DNA from: an uncultured Chloroflexota bacterium
GTDB taxonomy: Bacteria > Chloroflexota > Chloroflexia > Thermomicrobiales > UBA6265
Direction: 5' to 3'
Assembly (NCBI GenBank): GCA_937901745.1
Contig: CALGSZ010000022.1
Location: forward strand, 93,500-157,499
Length of the DNA: 64,000 nucleotides
Part shown: piece by piece, positions 34,505 through 43,258 of the stretch
How the letters are laid out: every line of letters begins with the position of its first letter
Numbering within the stretch: the stretch's first letter is position 1
Notes under the pieces: model-generated
Told to the model about the DNA's origin: nothing
What the model saw: the letters and a program-made list of their open reading frames with translations, nothing else
Databases searched by the model: none
Translations under genes and position numbers: made by a program

Positions 34505-35821
34505 TTACGCTCGCAGCTCTTTGGCGACGTCCTCAACCACCGTCAGCGTCTGCGCGAAGTCCTCGTCGGTATGCGCGAGCGAGAAGCCGGCGTGACCCGG
34601 CGGGCCCTGGCGGGTATAGGCGTGGAAATAGACGCCGCGCTCGAGGCAGCCGAGGGCGAAGCGCCGGTTCAGGTCGTGGTCGTGTCCGAGGGCGTCTGAC
34701 CAGGTCCGGACCGGCTCACGGCGACCGAAGTAGAGTCCGAAGCGCGCGCCAAGCCCCTGCACCCGCACCGGGATGTCATACCGGTCGAAGATCGCTTGCA
34801 GATCTTGATAGAACTTCTCCGCCGTCGCGTTGAGCCGGTCGTAGACACCCGGCTTGCGCAACTCCTCCAGCGTTGCCAGCGCCGCCAGGACGCTCGCCAG
34901 GAAGCCAGAGTAGGTGCCGGAATGCGCGACCGGGCCGGCCGGCGCGAGGGAGAGCATCAAATCGGTCCGGCCGGAGACGGCAGCGAGCGGCAGACCGTTG
35001 GCGAGCGCCTTCGCGTGCGTCGTCAGGTCCGGCGTCACGCCGTACTGCGCCTGCACGCCGCCGATATGAGAGCGGAAGCCGGAGAGGACCTCGTCAAAGA
35101 TGAGGATCACGCCGTGCTGTCGCGTCCGCTCTCGGAGCAATTCGAGGTAGCCCGGCGCGGGCGGAATGCAGCCGGCGTTGTAGTGGACCGGTTCGCAGAT
35201 CACCGCCGCCAGCTCGTCGCCGTGCTGCTCCATCGCCCGCTCGAACGCCTCGACATCGTTGAACGGGATCATCACCACGTCCTCCGCCCCGCTGGCGGGG
35301 ACGCCGCCGGAGGAGGGGACGATGGTCGGGTCATCGCTGAGCGGGTCGGCGCGACGGTAGAGCCACGGCTCGGTCAGGCCGTGGAAGTGGCCGTCGAACT
35401 TCAGATACTTCGTCCGCCCGGTGACGTGACGCGCGATCCGCAGCGCGACGAGGGTTACCTCCGTGCCGACGGAGGAGAAGCGAACGCGCTCGGCAGCGGG
35501 GATGATCTCGCACATCGTGGCCGCGAGCTGCTCGTGGTACGGCGTCTCGGCCGCGGTAATGATTCCCATCTCGAGCGCTTGGAGGACGGCCTGCCGCACT
35601 GCCGGATGGTCATGTCCGAGGAGCGCCGCGCCATTCGACATATTGAAGTCGATATAGCGCTTGCCCTCGAGATCGTAGAGGTATGCCCCCTCGCCGCGTT
35701 GGATGAAGAGTGGGCGGCCCAAATACGGATGGAGCCGCATCGAGGCGGAGACTCCGCTGGCGAGCGAAGCCTGGGCCCGCTCGAAGAGATCACTCGGCTG
35801 CGGCGGCGCTTGGATTGCCAT
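34505..35821 (-). CDS. class III aminotransferase / glutamate-1-semialdehyde aminomutase-like enzyme
   Basis: 438 residues. Landmarks are FSSVGTEVTLVALRIAR (115-131), FDGHFHGLTEP (142-152), the cofactor Asp in LIFDEVLSGFR (240-250) and the Schiff-base lysine K271 in THAKALANGLPLAA. The sequence is nearest to the HemL-type subfamily, but no other haem gene is near; such paralogues often act as catabolic aminotransferases or amino-acid isomerases. It is the first gene of operon B, transcribed from promoter B and followed by the SelA-like gene. ATG at 35821 with AAAGGG about 10 nt upstream. Confidence 0.82.
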   Translation of the reverse strand: MAIQAPPQPSDLFERAQASLASGVSASMRLHPYLGRPLFIQRGEGAYLYDLEGKRYIDFNMSNGAALLGHDHPAVRQAVLQALEMGIITAAETPYHEQLAATMCEIIPAAERVRFSSVGTEVTLVALRIARHVTGRTKYLKFDGHFHGLTEPWLYRRADPLSDDPTIVPSSGGVPASGAEDVVMIPFNDVEAFERAMEQHGDELAAVICEPVHYNAGCIPPAPGYLELLRERTRQHGVILIFDEVLSGFRSHIGGVQAQYGVTPDLTTHAKALANGLPLAAVSGRTDLMLSLAPAGPVAHSGTYSGFLASVLAALATLEELRKPGVYDRLNATAEKFYQDLQAIFDRYDIPVRVQGLGARFGLYFGRREPVRTWSDALGHDHDLNRRFALGCLERGVYFHAYTRQGPPGHAGFSLAHTDEDFAQTLTVVEDVAKELRA

Positions 35822-36022
35822 CGACTCAACCCTTTCTCATCGCCACCGGGGGATCAGGCCGCGTGGCGCTCATTCTCGAACCGGCCATTCGCTGAATCGT
35901 CGAGCGATGCGGCATCGCGCAGCTCAAAGCCATGGCCTAGCTAGCCGCTGACATGGCGTCGAGCGGCGACGCGTGCCCAGAAGGGTCCCGGCAACTCTCT
36001 AGATTCCCCAGCGAATGGCATG
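35822..36022. other. leader region of operon B
   Basis: About 200 bp between operator B and the aminotransferase start would form a long 5' leader. It contains scattered short inverted repeats but no clear hairpin and no convincing ORF in this direction. I recognise no riboswitch in it. Confidence 0.3.
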
Positions 36023-36090
36023 GTTTCTTAATGAGAAACAACATTTCCCGCCTATCCTTGAGTATAGGCACCCAACCGCGAGACAGTCAA
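36023..36090 (-). promoter_or_regulatory. promoter B with downstream TTTC-N7-GAAA operator
   Basis: Minus strand: -35 TTGACT (36090-36085), an 18-bp spacer, -10 TATACT (36066-36061). The palindrome GTTTC-TTAATGA-GAAAC at 36023-36039 is 22 nt downstream of the -10 box and has the best symmetry of the four sites. It drives the PLP-enzyme operon leftward, back to back with promoter D. Confidence 0.68.
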
Positions 36091-36126
36091 CGACCTGGCA
36101 TTCCCACTCGTGCGTAGCAGGCATGA

Positions 36127-36191
36127 TTGATTCAGTCTGGGGAGCACGCTATAATGCCGGCGCGTCTTAACTCAGTTTCACCATTCGGAAA
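36127..36191 (+). promoter_or_regulatory. promoter D with downstream TTTC-N8-GAAA operator
   Basis: -35 TTGATT (36127-36132), a 17-bp spacer and a perfect -10 TATAAT (36150-36155). The palindrome TTTC-N8-GAAA lies at 36176-36191, 20 nt downstream. It drives the peptide importer operon, which ends with the IclR gene, so this site would give autoregulation. The half-site spacing is one base longer than in A-C. Confidence 0.62.
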
Positions 36192-36253
36192 TGGCGCAAC
36201 CAGCGGCATGTTGCGTTCGAGTGTCCGGGCGACCGGCGTTCGAGGAGGGAGCA

Positions 36254-37903
36254 ATGAACCAAGCAGAGATCCTTGAAGTTCTCTCGGCGAAGCTCCATGC
36301 CGGGGAGATCACCCGGCGGCAATTCATGCAAGCCGCCGCGTTCTTCGGACTCGGCGTCGGCATCGCGCCGGTCGCGGCCTCGGCCGCTCCGCGCCAGCGC
36401 GGTCGGACGCTGCAACCGTTGAACCAAGAGGCGGGCGAAGTCCGCTTCCTCATCGCCGAAGCGTTCCCCGACACGTGGGATCCCTACCAGCACACGATTC
36501 AAGCCCAAAGCCGGATCCAGGAGCAGATCTTCGACACGCTCTGGAAGATCGAGTCGACCGACATCAGCCAGCTTACTCCGGGCCTGGCCGAGAGCTGGAC
36601 GCAGGTCGATGATGTGACGATCGAGTGCAAGCTGCGGCAAGGCGTGACCTTCCACAACGGCCAGCCCTTCACCGCCGCCGACGTCAAGGCATCGATCGAG
36701 CGCGCTTCCGGCGCCACGGCGGAGGAGACGGTCAAGGCGCTTTCGATGGTGCCGACGACGGTCGAGATCATTGACGACTTCACCGTCCGGCTCAAGACGG
36801 CGGAGCCGTTTGCCCCGATCTACACCGAGATCGCTACCCTGCCGATCCTTTCCGCCGCCGATATCCAGCCGAGCAGCGATCCGTCCACGCCGCCGGCGGG
36901 ACTCGAGACGCTCAAGACATCTCCGAACGGCACCGGCCCCTTCCGCCTCGTCAGCAACGAGAAGGACCGGAAGGTCATGGAGGCCAACCCGAATTACTGG
37001 GACGGCGCGCCGACGATCCAGACACTGATCTGGGAGTACATCATCGATCCGCAGACCCGGCTGAACGCGCTGCTGGCCGGCCAGGCGCACGTCCTCGACC
37101 GCGTGCCGCCTGAGCACCTGCCGGTCCTCCAGTCGAACCCGAACATCGAGCTGATCTCGAACACCGGGTTCGAGAACGTCAATCTCTGGATGCGCATGGA
37201 TGCCCCGCCACCCTGGGATTACGCGAATGTCAAGCTGCGCGAGGCCATTATGTGGGGCATCGACCGGCAGGCGATCGTCACCGCGCTCGTCCAGGGCGCG
37301 AGCGAGGTCTCGGTGACCCACCTGCCGAACCACGGCCTCTATGCCAAGCCGCAGGAGCCGGCCTACACCTTCGACCTGGAGCGGGCGCGAGCCGCCAAGG
37401 CTGAGGCGGGCTTCCCGAACGACGGCGAGCCGGAGTTGCCGCTCTGGGGCGTGGCCGGCTTCCTGCCACGCGGCGAGGAAGTCGCGGAAGCGATCGTGGA
37501 TTCCCTCTCCCAGGTTGGCTTCAAGGTTGCGCTGCAGATCACGGACGTCGCCGCGATCATTGACGGGCTGTTCAGCCCGGACAAGCCGGGTGTCTTCTTC
37601 CACCTCAGCTGGAGCTCCAATGGCGATCCGAACGCCGCGCTCAAGACGCTCTATCACTCCCCCGGCGCTTGGACCGGCGCGAACGACGCGACGATCGACG
37701 AGTTGATCGACCGCGGCAACGCAACGGTCGATCAAGAGCAGCGGCGCGCCATCTTCGAGGAGCTGCAGGCGTATCTGTGGCAGAACCTGGTTCACATTCC
37801 GCTGTACAACAGCGACTTTACGATTGCGCACGTCAAGAACCTTACCGGCCTCATCGCCCTCCCGAACTTCTCGACGCGCTTCCATAAGGCGGCGTTGACG
37901 TAA
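36254..37903 (+). CDS. peptide-type ABC importer solute-binding protein (family 5), Tat-exported
   Basis: 549 residues. Tat-like signal ITRRQFMQAAAFFGLGVGIAPVAASA (about 19-44), then a DppA/OppA-type binding protein with the family motif LTPGLAESWTQVDDVTIECKL, FHNGQPFTAADV and GTGPFRLV. Ligands of this class are di- and oligopeptides, but also nickel, opines or sugars. ATG at 36254 with GGAGGGAGCA just upstream. First gene of operon D, followed by two permease/ATPase genes, a second ATPase, a MocA oxidoreductase and the IclR gene. Confidence 0.88.
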   Translation: MNQAEILEVLSAKLHAGEITRRQFMQAAAFFGLGVGIAPVAASAAPRQRGRTLQPLNQEAGEVRFLIAEAFPDTWDPYQHTIQAQSRIQEQIFDTLWKIESTDISQLTPGLAESWTQVDDVTIECKLRQGVTFHNGQPFTAADVKASIERASGATAEETVKALSMVPTTVEIIDDFTVRLKTAEPFAPIYTEIATLPILSAADIQPSSDPSTPPAGLETLKTSPNGTGPFRLVSNEKDRKVMEANPNYWDGAPTIQTLIWEYIIDPQTRLNALLAGQAHVLDRVPPEHLPVLQSNPNIELISNTGFENVNLWMRMDAPPPWDYANVKLREAIMWGIDRQAIVTALVQGASEVSVTHLPNHGLYAKPQEPAYTFDLERARAAKAEAGFPNDGEPELPLWGVAGFLPRGEEVAEAIVDSLSQVGFKVALQITDVAAIIDGLFSPDKPGVFFHLSWSSNGDPNAALKTLYHSPGAWTGANDATIDELIDRGNATVDQEQRRAIFEELQAYLWQNLVHIPLYNSDFTIAHVKNLTGLIALPNFSTRFHKAALT

Positions 37904-37938
37904 GATCGAGGGCAGGAGTCGGTGACCTTGGACAACGA

Positions 37939-38078
37939 GGAGATGAGGCCGGGACGAGGAGCGTAAGCTCGGTAGGCGAGCGCGTCGCTCGGTCTCGTCC
38001 CCGCGGGGCGCGGCATCACGACCGCCGCGTCCCGACCTCGTAGACTGGCGGCAGCCTCGCCTCTCGGCCCTCATCTCC
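37939..38078 (+). promoter_or_regulatory. intercistronic stem-loop, binding protein to permease (operon D)
   Basis: The outer arms at 37939-37951 (GGAGATGAGGCCG) and 38065-38078 pair with one bulged base. Inside, GGGACGAG (37951-37958) pairs with CTCGTCCC (37994-38001), and a GGGGCGCGG/CCGCCGCGTCCC pairing follows. It fills the 190-bp gap between the binding-protein stop and the permease start. Confidence 0.55.
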
Positions 38079-38094
38079 TAGCCCGAGGTACGCG

Positions 38095-39012
38095 GTGTCG
38101 AGCTATATCCTCCAGCGAACCATCCAAATGGTGATCGTGATCTTCGGCGTGGTCACGGTCACCTTCTTCGCCATTCGCCTGGTACCGGGCGATCCGGCCC
38201 GCCTGATGGAGCGGCCGGGCACCTCCGAGGAAGTGATCAAGCAGACGCGGCAGCGGCTCGGCACCGACAAGCCGCTATCCGTTCAGTACGTGAACTTCCT
38301 CAAGGACCTCGTCAGGGGAGACCTGGGCACGTCGTTCCGCGGGAATCGGCCGGTTCGGGAGGCGGTGCTGGAAGCGCTCCCGAACACTTTCGCGCTCGGC
38401 GCCGTCACGATGGTGATCACGACGGTGCTCTCCTTCGTGATCGGCATCGGCGCCGCGCTGCGACCCAACAGCTTGCTCGATCGGATCGCCCTCGTCTTCG
38501 TCGCGATCGCGCAGGCAACGCCAAGTTATTGGCTTGGCGTCGTCCTTGTCCTCATCTTCTCGATCAGGTTGGGCTGGCTGCCGGCGATCGATCTCGAAGG
38601 TCCGGCCAGCTTTGTCCTCCCCACGATCACGTTGACGATATCGCTGATGCCCCTGCTGATCCGCGCCGTCCGGCAAGGATTCATCGAAGCGCTCGGGGAA
38701 GGATTCGTCCGCGCTGGTAGGGCGCGCGGTCTCTCGGAGCGCCGCTTACTGTTCGTCCACGTGATGAAGGTCGCCGCCATCCCGCTGATTACCCTCGTCG
38801 GACTCGAAGCGGGCTACGTGCTCGGCGGCGCCGTCGTCATCGAATCCATCTTCAACTGGCCGGGCATCGGCCTGATGGCCTTGCTGGCGATTCAGCAGCG
38901 GGACTTCCCGGTCGTGCAGGGAACCGTCCTGGCCATCGCCGTGGTCTTCACGCTCGTCAATTTCTTGGTCGATCTGACCTACGCGGCACTCGATCCACGT
39001 GTCAAGTATTGA
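38095..39012 (+). CDS. peptide-type ABC importer permease (DppB-like)
   Basis: 305 residues, six helices. It opens with the family-typical SYILQRTIQMVIVIFGVVTVTFFAIRLVPGDPAR and has the EAA-type loop EALGEGFVRAGRARGLSERR. GTG start at 38095. Its 3' end overlaps the next gene by 14 bp, indicating coupled translation of the two permease halves. Confidence 0.9.
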   Translation: MSSYILQRTIQMVIVIFGVVTVTFFAIRLVPGDPARLMERPGTSEEVIKQTRQRLGTDKPLSVQYVNFLKDLVRGDLGTSFRGNRPVREAVLEALPNTFALGAVTMVITTVLSFVIGIGAALRPNSLLDRIALVFVAIAQATPSYWLGVVLVLIFSIRLGWLPAIDLEGPASFVLPTITLTISLMPLLIRAVRQGFIEALGEGFVRAGRARGLSERRLLFVHVMKVAAIPLITLVGLEAGYVLGGAVVIESIFNWPGIGLMALLAIQQRDFPVVQGTVLAIAVVFTLVNFLVDLTYAALDPRVKY

Positions 39013-41179
39013 GCCAATAACCAGTCAAAGCAGTTCTTCCGGCGGCTCGGACGCCGCCCCGGCCACGACGGTGAGCTCGGACGCCTCGCGCTCCCGATCT
39101 CGCTCCATGCTGCGCGAGTTCGGTGAGTATCTGCGAACGCGCCCATTCGCGCTCGCTGGTGTCATCGGTGTCGTGGCGATCACACTCATTGCGATCTTCG
39201 CGCCGTGGGTCGCGCCGCACGATCCGCTCGCGCAGGACCTCATGGCGAGCTTCAAGCCACCAGCGTGGCAGGCAGACGGGACGTGGAAATATCCGCTCGG
39301 CACCGACCTGCTCGGCCGTGACATCCTCTCCCGCTTGATCTACGGGGCTCGGTACTCGCTCCTGATCAGCGTCGGCTCCGTTCTGCTGGGGACCGCGATT
39401 GGCTTCATCACCGGTCTCCTGGCCGGGTACTTCGGGCGTTGGACCGACACCATCCTGATGCGGCTCGGCGATATCCAGCTCGCCTTCCCCTTCGTCCTCT
39501 TCGCGATCGCCATTCTTGCAGTCTCGCAGGAGCGCACCTGGTGGCAGCTGGTGCTCGTCCTCGGCGGCTCGAGCTGGATCATCTACGCCCGCGTCGTCCG
39601 TAGCCGCGTCCTGACCGAGCGGGAGAAGGACTACGCGCTCGCGGCGCGCGCGCTCGGCGCTTCGCGGTGGCGAGTGCTCTTCCGCTACATCTTGCCGAAC
39701 GTCTGGCAGCCGATCCCGCTGATCGGGATGCTGAACCTCGGCTTCTTCGTGATCGTCGAATCGCTCCTCAGCTTCCTGGGGCTCGGCCTCACGCCGCCCA
39801 CTCCCTCCTGGGGCACGATTCTGGCGGATGGCCGGCAGGTGATGATGGTCAGCGGCTGGGTAGCCGTCTTTCCTGGAGTGGCAATTCTGCTGACGGTCCT
39901 CAGCATTAGCCTCGCGGCAGACGGCCTGGCCGACTTCTTCGATCCGAAGCTAACCCACGGCAACTTCCGGCGCGTCCCCTTGCCGCCGGCCGAGCGCGCT
40001 GACCAGGATCCGGCGGACGGCGCGCCGCTGCTGCGCGTCCGCGACCTGACGACGATCTTCCCCACCCGCAAGGGAACGATACGGGCACTCAATGGCGTCA
40101 GCTTCGATCTGGAGAAGGGGAGCGTCCTTGGCGTCGTGGGGGAGAGCGGGTCTGGCAAGTCCACGCTCGGCCTCTCGATCATCCAATTGCTCGATGCGCC
40201 CGGTCGCGTGGCCGGGGGCGAGATCCGGTTCGACGGGAAGGACTTGGCGCGGCTGAGCAACCGCGAGCTAACCGCGATCCGCGGCAAGCGGATCGGCATG
40301 ATCTTCCAGGACCCGAGTTCCTCGCTCAATCCGGTCTTGACCGTCGGCTACCAATTGAAAGAGACGCTGCGGCGTCACCGCTCGCTGCCGCCACACCAGG
40401 CCCATGAAGCGGCCCGTCAGGCGCTCAGCGCCGTCGGCATCGCCGACCCGGATCGCGTGCTGCGGGCGTATCCCTTCCAGCTCAGCGGCGGCATGAACCA
40501 GCGCGTCATGATCGCGCTGGCGATGGTCAGCGAGCCGGAGCTGCTCATCCTCGACGAGCCGACCTCGGCGCTCGACGTGACGACGCAGGCGCAGCTTCTC
40601 GACGAGCTCGATGGACTGCGGCAGCGGCACAAGATGAGCATGATCTTCATCACGCACGACATCGCGCTCATCTCGTCGTTCGCCGACGACATCCTCGTCA
40701 TGTACGCCGGCCACGTCTGCGAGATCGGGCCGCGAGACCAGGTCATTGATCAGCCGCGGCACCCGTACACCCGCGCGCTGCTGGATGCGGTCGAGCGGGT
40801 AGCGGTGACCGAGACGTCGCGCTTGGCGGCCATCCCCGGCGACCCGCCGGACCTCACGCGCCTGCCACCCGGCTGCCCCTTCGCCAACCGCTGTCCGCAG
40901 GTGATGCCGATCTGCCATCAGGTCAAGCCGCGGCGCGTCGCAGTCGGTCCGAATCACGAGGCTGCCTGCCACCTGATCGACTCGCCGCCATCAGCGCCGT
41001 CCCAATACGGAACGACCGCCGTGGAAGCGGGACGCGCGGCGCCGGCGAGCAGTGTGGTTGCAAACGACAACAGGTCGTCGCGTGGGAACTCCTCGCTCGT
41101 GGAGACGGCGGAGGATGCACGCGGCACGAATTCCATCTCCTCGACCGACCGTGGGCGAGGGGAAAGCAACGAGGGCTGA
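38999..41179 (+). CDS. fused peptide importer permease-ATPase (DppC-DppD)
   Basis: 726 residues joining two subunits that are usually separate. Residues about 37-315 are a DppC-type permease (FALAGVIGVVAITLIAIFAPWVAPHDP; EAA loop DYALAARALGASRWRVLF). Residues about 345-660 are a DppD-type ATPase: Walker A GESGSGKST at 381-389, signature LSGGMNQR at 495-502, Walker B LLILDEP at 515-521, and the C-terminal Cys cluster GCPFANRCPQVMPIC typical of this family, where it may bind Fe-S. A low-complexity Ser/Ala tail of about 60 residues ends the protein. GTG start at 38999 inside the DppB gene. I see no sign of a lost stop, so a real fusion is likely. Confidence 0.88.
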   Translation: MSSIEPITSQSSSSGGSDAAPATTVSSDASRSRSRSMLREFGEYLRTRPFALAGVIGVVAITLIAIFAPWVAPHDPLAQDLMASFKPPAWQADGTWKYPLGTDLLGRDILSRLIYGARYSLLISVGSVLLGTAIGFITGLLAGYFGRWTDTILMRLGDIQLAFPFVLFAIAILAVSQERTWWQLVLVLGGSSWIIYARVVRSRVLTEREKDYALAARALGASRWRVLFRYILPNVWQPIPLIGMLNLGFFVIVESLLSFLGLGLTPPTPSWGTILADGRQVMMVSGWVAVFPGVAILLTVLSISLAADGLADFFDPKLTHGNFRRVPLPPAERADQDPADGAPLLRVRDLTTIFPTRKGTIRALNGVSFDLEKGSVLGVVGESGSGKSTLGLSIIQLLDAPGRVAGGEIRFDGKDLARLSNRELTAIRGKRIGMIFQDPSSSLNPVLTVGYQLKETLRRHRSLPPHQAHEAARQALSAVGIADPDRVLRAYPFQLSGGMNQRVMIALAMVSEPELLILDEPTSALDVTTQAQLLDELDGLRQRHKMSMIFITHDIALISSFADDILVMYAGHVCEIGPRDQVIDQPRHPYTRALLDAVERVAVTETSRLAAIPGDPPDLTRLPPGCPFANRCPQVMPICHQVKPRRVAVGPNHEAACHLIDSPPSAPSQYGTTAVEAGRAAPASSVVANDNRSSRGNSSLVETAEDARGTNSISSTDRGRGESNEG

Positions 41180-41185
41180 GCGGCG

Positions 41186-42163
41186 ATGCCATTGCTCGAG
41201 GTCAAGAACCTGACCAAGCACTTTCCGATCCGGCGGGGAATCCTGGGACGGGAAGTGGGCGTCGTGCGCGCGGTCGACGGCGTGTCCTTCACGCTAGAGG
41301 AAGGCGAGACGCTCGGCCTGGTCGGCGAGAGCGGCTGCGGCAAGACGACCCTCGTGCGCTCCTTGCTCTTCCTGGAGCCGCCGACCACGGGCGAGGTCCG
41401 CTTCCGGGGGGAGCCGGTCACCGTCGCGGATGCGCAGCGGTTTCGCCGCCACGTCCAGATCGTCTTCCAGGATCCCTACCAATCGCTGCCGCCGCGCATG
41501 ACGATCGGGGAGATCGTCGCCGATCCACTCAAGATCCATAAAGTCGGCGACCAGAAGACGATCGAGACGCGCGTGCGCCAGTTGCTGGCGGAGGTTGGCC
41601 TCGATCCGGCTCGCTCCGGCGACTATCCCTTCCAGTTCAGTGGCGGCCAACGGCAGCGCGTTGGGATCGCGCGGGCATTGGCGATCGAGCCGTCACTCGT
41701 TCTGCTCGATGAATCCGTCTCCGCGCTGGACGTCTCAGTACAGGCCCAGGTGCTCAATCTCCTCAAGGACATTCAGGAGCGGCGCCGCCTGTCTTACATC
41801 TTCATCTCCCACGACCTCAGCGTAGTCCGCTACATGAGCGACCGGATCGCGGTCATGTACCTTGGCCGGATCGTGGAGCACGGGCCGGCCGAGGACGTCG
41901 TGGAGAAACCGCTCCATCCGTATACGCGCGCCCTGTTGTCCGCCGTGCCGTCGCTGCGGCGCCGCACCGCGACACGCGCCCGACTGCGCGGCGAGCCGCC
42001 CAGCCCGGCAAATCCCCCATCCGGCTGCGCGTTCCATACACGCTGCCCGCTCGCGCGTCCTGAATGCGCCGAGCGGCGTCCAGAGCTGATCGAGTGGTTA
42101 CCAGGACGGCAGGCTGCCTGCCACTTCGCCCTTGAGGGCACGGCTGAAAATCGACGCGATTAG
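41186..42163 (+). CDS. peptide-type ABC importer ATPase (DppF-like)
   Basis: 325 residues. Walker A GESGCGKTT, signature FSGGQRQRVGIARAL, Walker B SLVLLDESVSALD, H-switch FISHDLSVVRY, and the C-terminal oligopeptide-importer domain with GCAFHTRCPLARPEC. In Walker B the usual DEPTSALD reads DESVSALD, with the catalytic Glu kept. It pairs with the ATPase half of the fusion protein encoded 6 bp upstream. Confidence 0.9.
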   Translation: MPLLEVKNLTKHFPIRRGILGREVGVVRAVDGVSFTLEEGETLGLVGESGCGKTTLVRSLLFLEPPTTGEVRFRGEPVTVADAQRFRRHVQIVFQDPYQSLPPRMTIGEIVADPLKIHKVGDQKTIETRVRQLLAEVGLDPARSGDYPFQFSGGQRQRVGIARALAIEPSLVLLDESVSALDVSVQAQVLNLLKDIQERRRLSYIFISHDLSVVRYMSDRIAVMYLGRIVEHGPAEDVVEKPLHPYTRALLSAVPSLRRRTATRARLRGEPPSPANPPSGCAFHTRCPLARPECAERRPELIEWLPGRQAACHFALEGTAENRRD

Positions 42164-42173
42164 GAGGGAAAAC

Positions 42174-43208
42174 GTGGCGTCAGAGGTCGGCATTGGCGTA
42201 ATCGGCCTGGGGTTCATGGGCCACCGCTTCGCCCGGTTCGTGAGCCAGATCGAAGGGGTTCGACTCGCGGGCGTTTGCGATGTGGACGCCAACCGAGCGA
42301 AGGCGGTCGGGGAGGAGCTGGCCGTTCCCTTCTTCCAGGATGCCGAGAGCCTAGCCCGCGCGTCGGGTGTCCAGGGTGTCATCATCGCCACGCCGGAGGA
42401 TCGCCACGTCGAGCCCGCCGTCGCCGCGCTTTCGAACGGAGTCGCGGTGTTGATCGAGAAGCCGATCGCACACTCGCTCGAAGCGGCGCGCACCATCGAG
42501 CGCGCGGCAACCGAGGCCGGCGTACCAGCGATGGTCGGGCATCTCTTACGGTTCGAGGCGCGCTGGATCGGGGCGTGGCAGCGACTGTCGGCCGGTCAGA
42601 TCGGCGACGTGGTCAGCATCTCCACCCGCCGGGTCGGCAACGTGCGAGATCAAGATGTGCTTCGGGGACGGACGACGATCCCGCTCTATTACGGAGTGCA
42701 CGATCTGGACGTCATGCGCTGGTTCGCCGGCTCGGAGGCAACCACAATCTACGCTCAGCGCCGTGCGGGCGCGTTGCGTGTACACGGCTATGATATTGAC
42801 GATGTCTATCACGCCGTCATCAACTTCGAGAACGGCGTCCTCGGTGCGGCAGAATTGGGATGGCACATCCCGCCGGAAGCGCTACCCGCTCGGTCGTCTG
42901 GCGTCACGGTCGTCGGTACGCGCGGCTTCATCCGCATCGAGCAAGGTGAATCCGGCCTAGAATGCTGGACACCAGATGGTCTCGATCGCGCGCTGGACAC
43001 CACATTCTGGCTGGAGTCGTACGGTGTCCCCGGCGGCGCGATGGGGCTGGAGATCCGTCACTTCGCGGACCTGATCCGCGGGGCGGCGGAGCCGGCGATC
43101 ACGCTGCAGGACGCGATCGAGGCGCTTCGCCTTTCGCTGGCGATGGAGGAATCGGCGACGCGGGGGCAACCGGTCGCGCTGGCAGAATTCGGCCGAGTCG
43201 AAGATTGA
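42174..43208 (+). CDS. Gfo/Idh/MocA family oxidoreductase (operon D)
   Basis: 344 residues. Rossmann motif VGIGVIGLGFMGHRFARF, catalytic-site lysine K96 in IEKPIAH, and YYGVHDLDVMRWFAG carrying the conserved Asp/His of the substrate domain. It probably oxidises or reduces a sugar, inositol or related polyol with NAD(P). The GTG at 42174 has GGAGGG 5 nt upstream; earlier ATGs in the frame overlap the ATPase gene end without a ribosome site. Its place between a peptide importer and an IclR gene suggests a catabolic role. It is related to, but clearly different from, the MocA gene at 16083. Confidence 0.85.
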   Translation: MASEVGIGVIGLGFMGHRFARFVSQIEGVRLAGVCDVDANRAKAVGEELAVPFFQDAESLARASGVQGVIIATPEDRHVEPAVAALSNGVAVLIEKPIAHSLEAARTIERAATEAGVPAMVGHLLRFEARWIGAWQRLSAGQIGDVVSISTRRVGNVRDQDVLRGRTTIPLYYGVHDLDVMRWFAGSEATTIYAQRRAGALRVHGYDIDDVYHAVINFENGVLGAAELGWHIPPEALPARSSGVTVVGTRGFIRIEQGESGLECWTPDGLDRALDTTFWLESYGVPGGAMGLEIRHFADLIRGAAEPAITLQDAIEALRLSLAMEESATRGQPVALAEFGRVED

Positions 43209-43258
43209 CGGGCGGTTGGTCGGCCGACAGCGAAGTCGCCCGGACGAGGGTAGCAACG

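Noticed and set aside
34505..35821. hemL of tetrapyrrole synthesis
   Set aside because: No haem genes adjacent and it is co-regulated with a catabolic cluster; only the subfamily resemblance supports hemL.
36167..38074. 635-codon leftward ORF antisense to the peptide-binding protein gene
   Set aside because: Arg/Asp/Leu-rich mirror frame typical of GC-rich genes; no domain, and it spans the well-supported promoter D and ribosome site.
38999..41179. Frameshift or missing stop creating an artificial DppC-DppD fusion
   Set aside because: The frame reads continuously through a plausible linker, and no internal start with a ribosome site is seen before the ATPase half.
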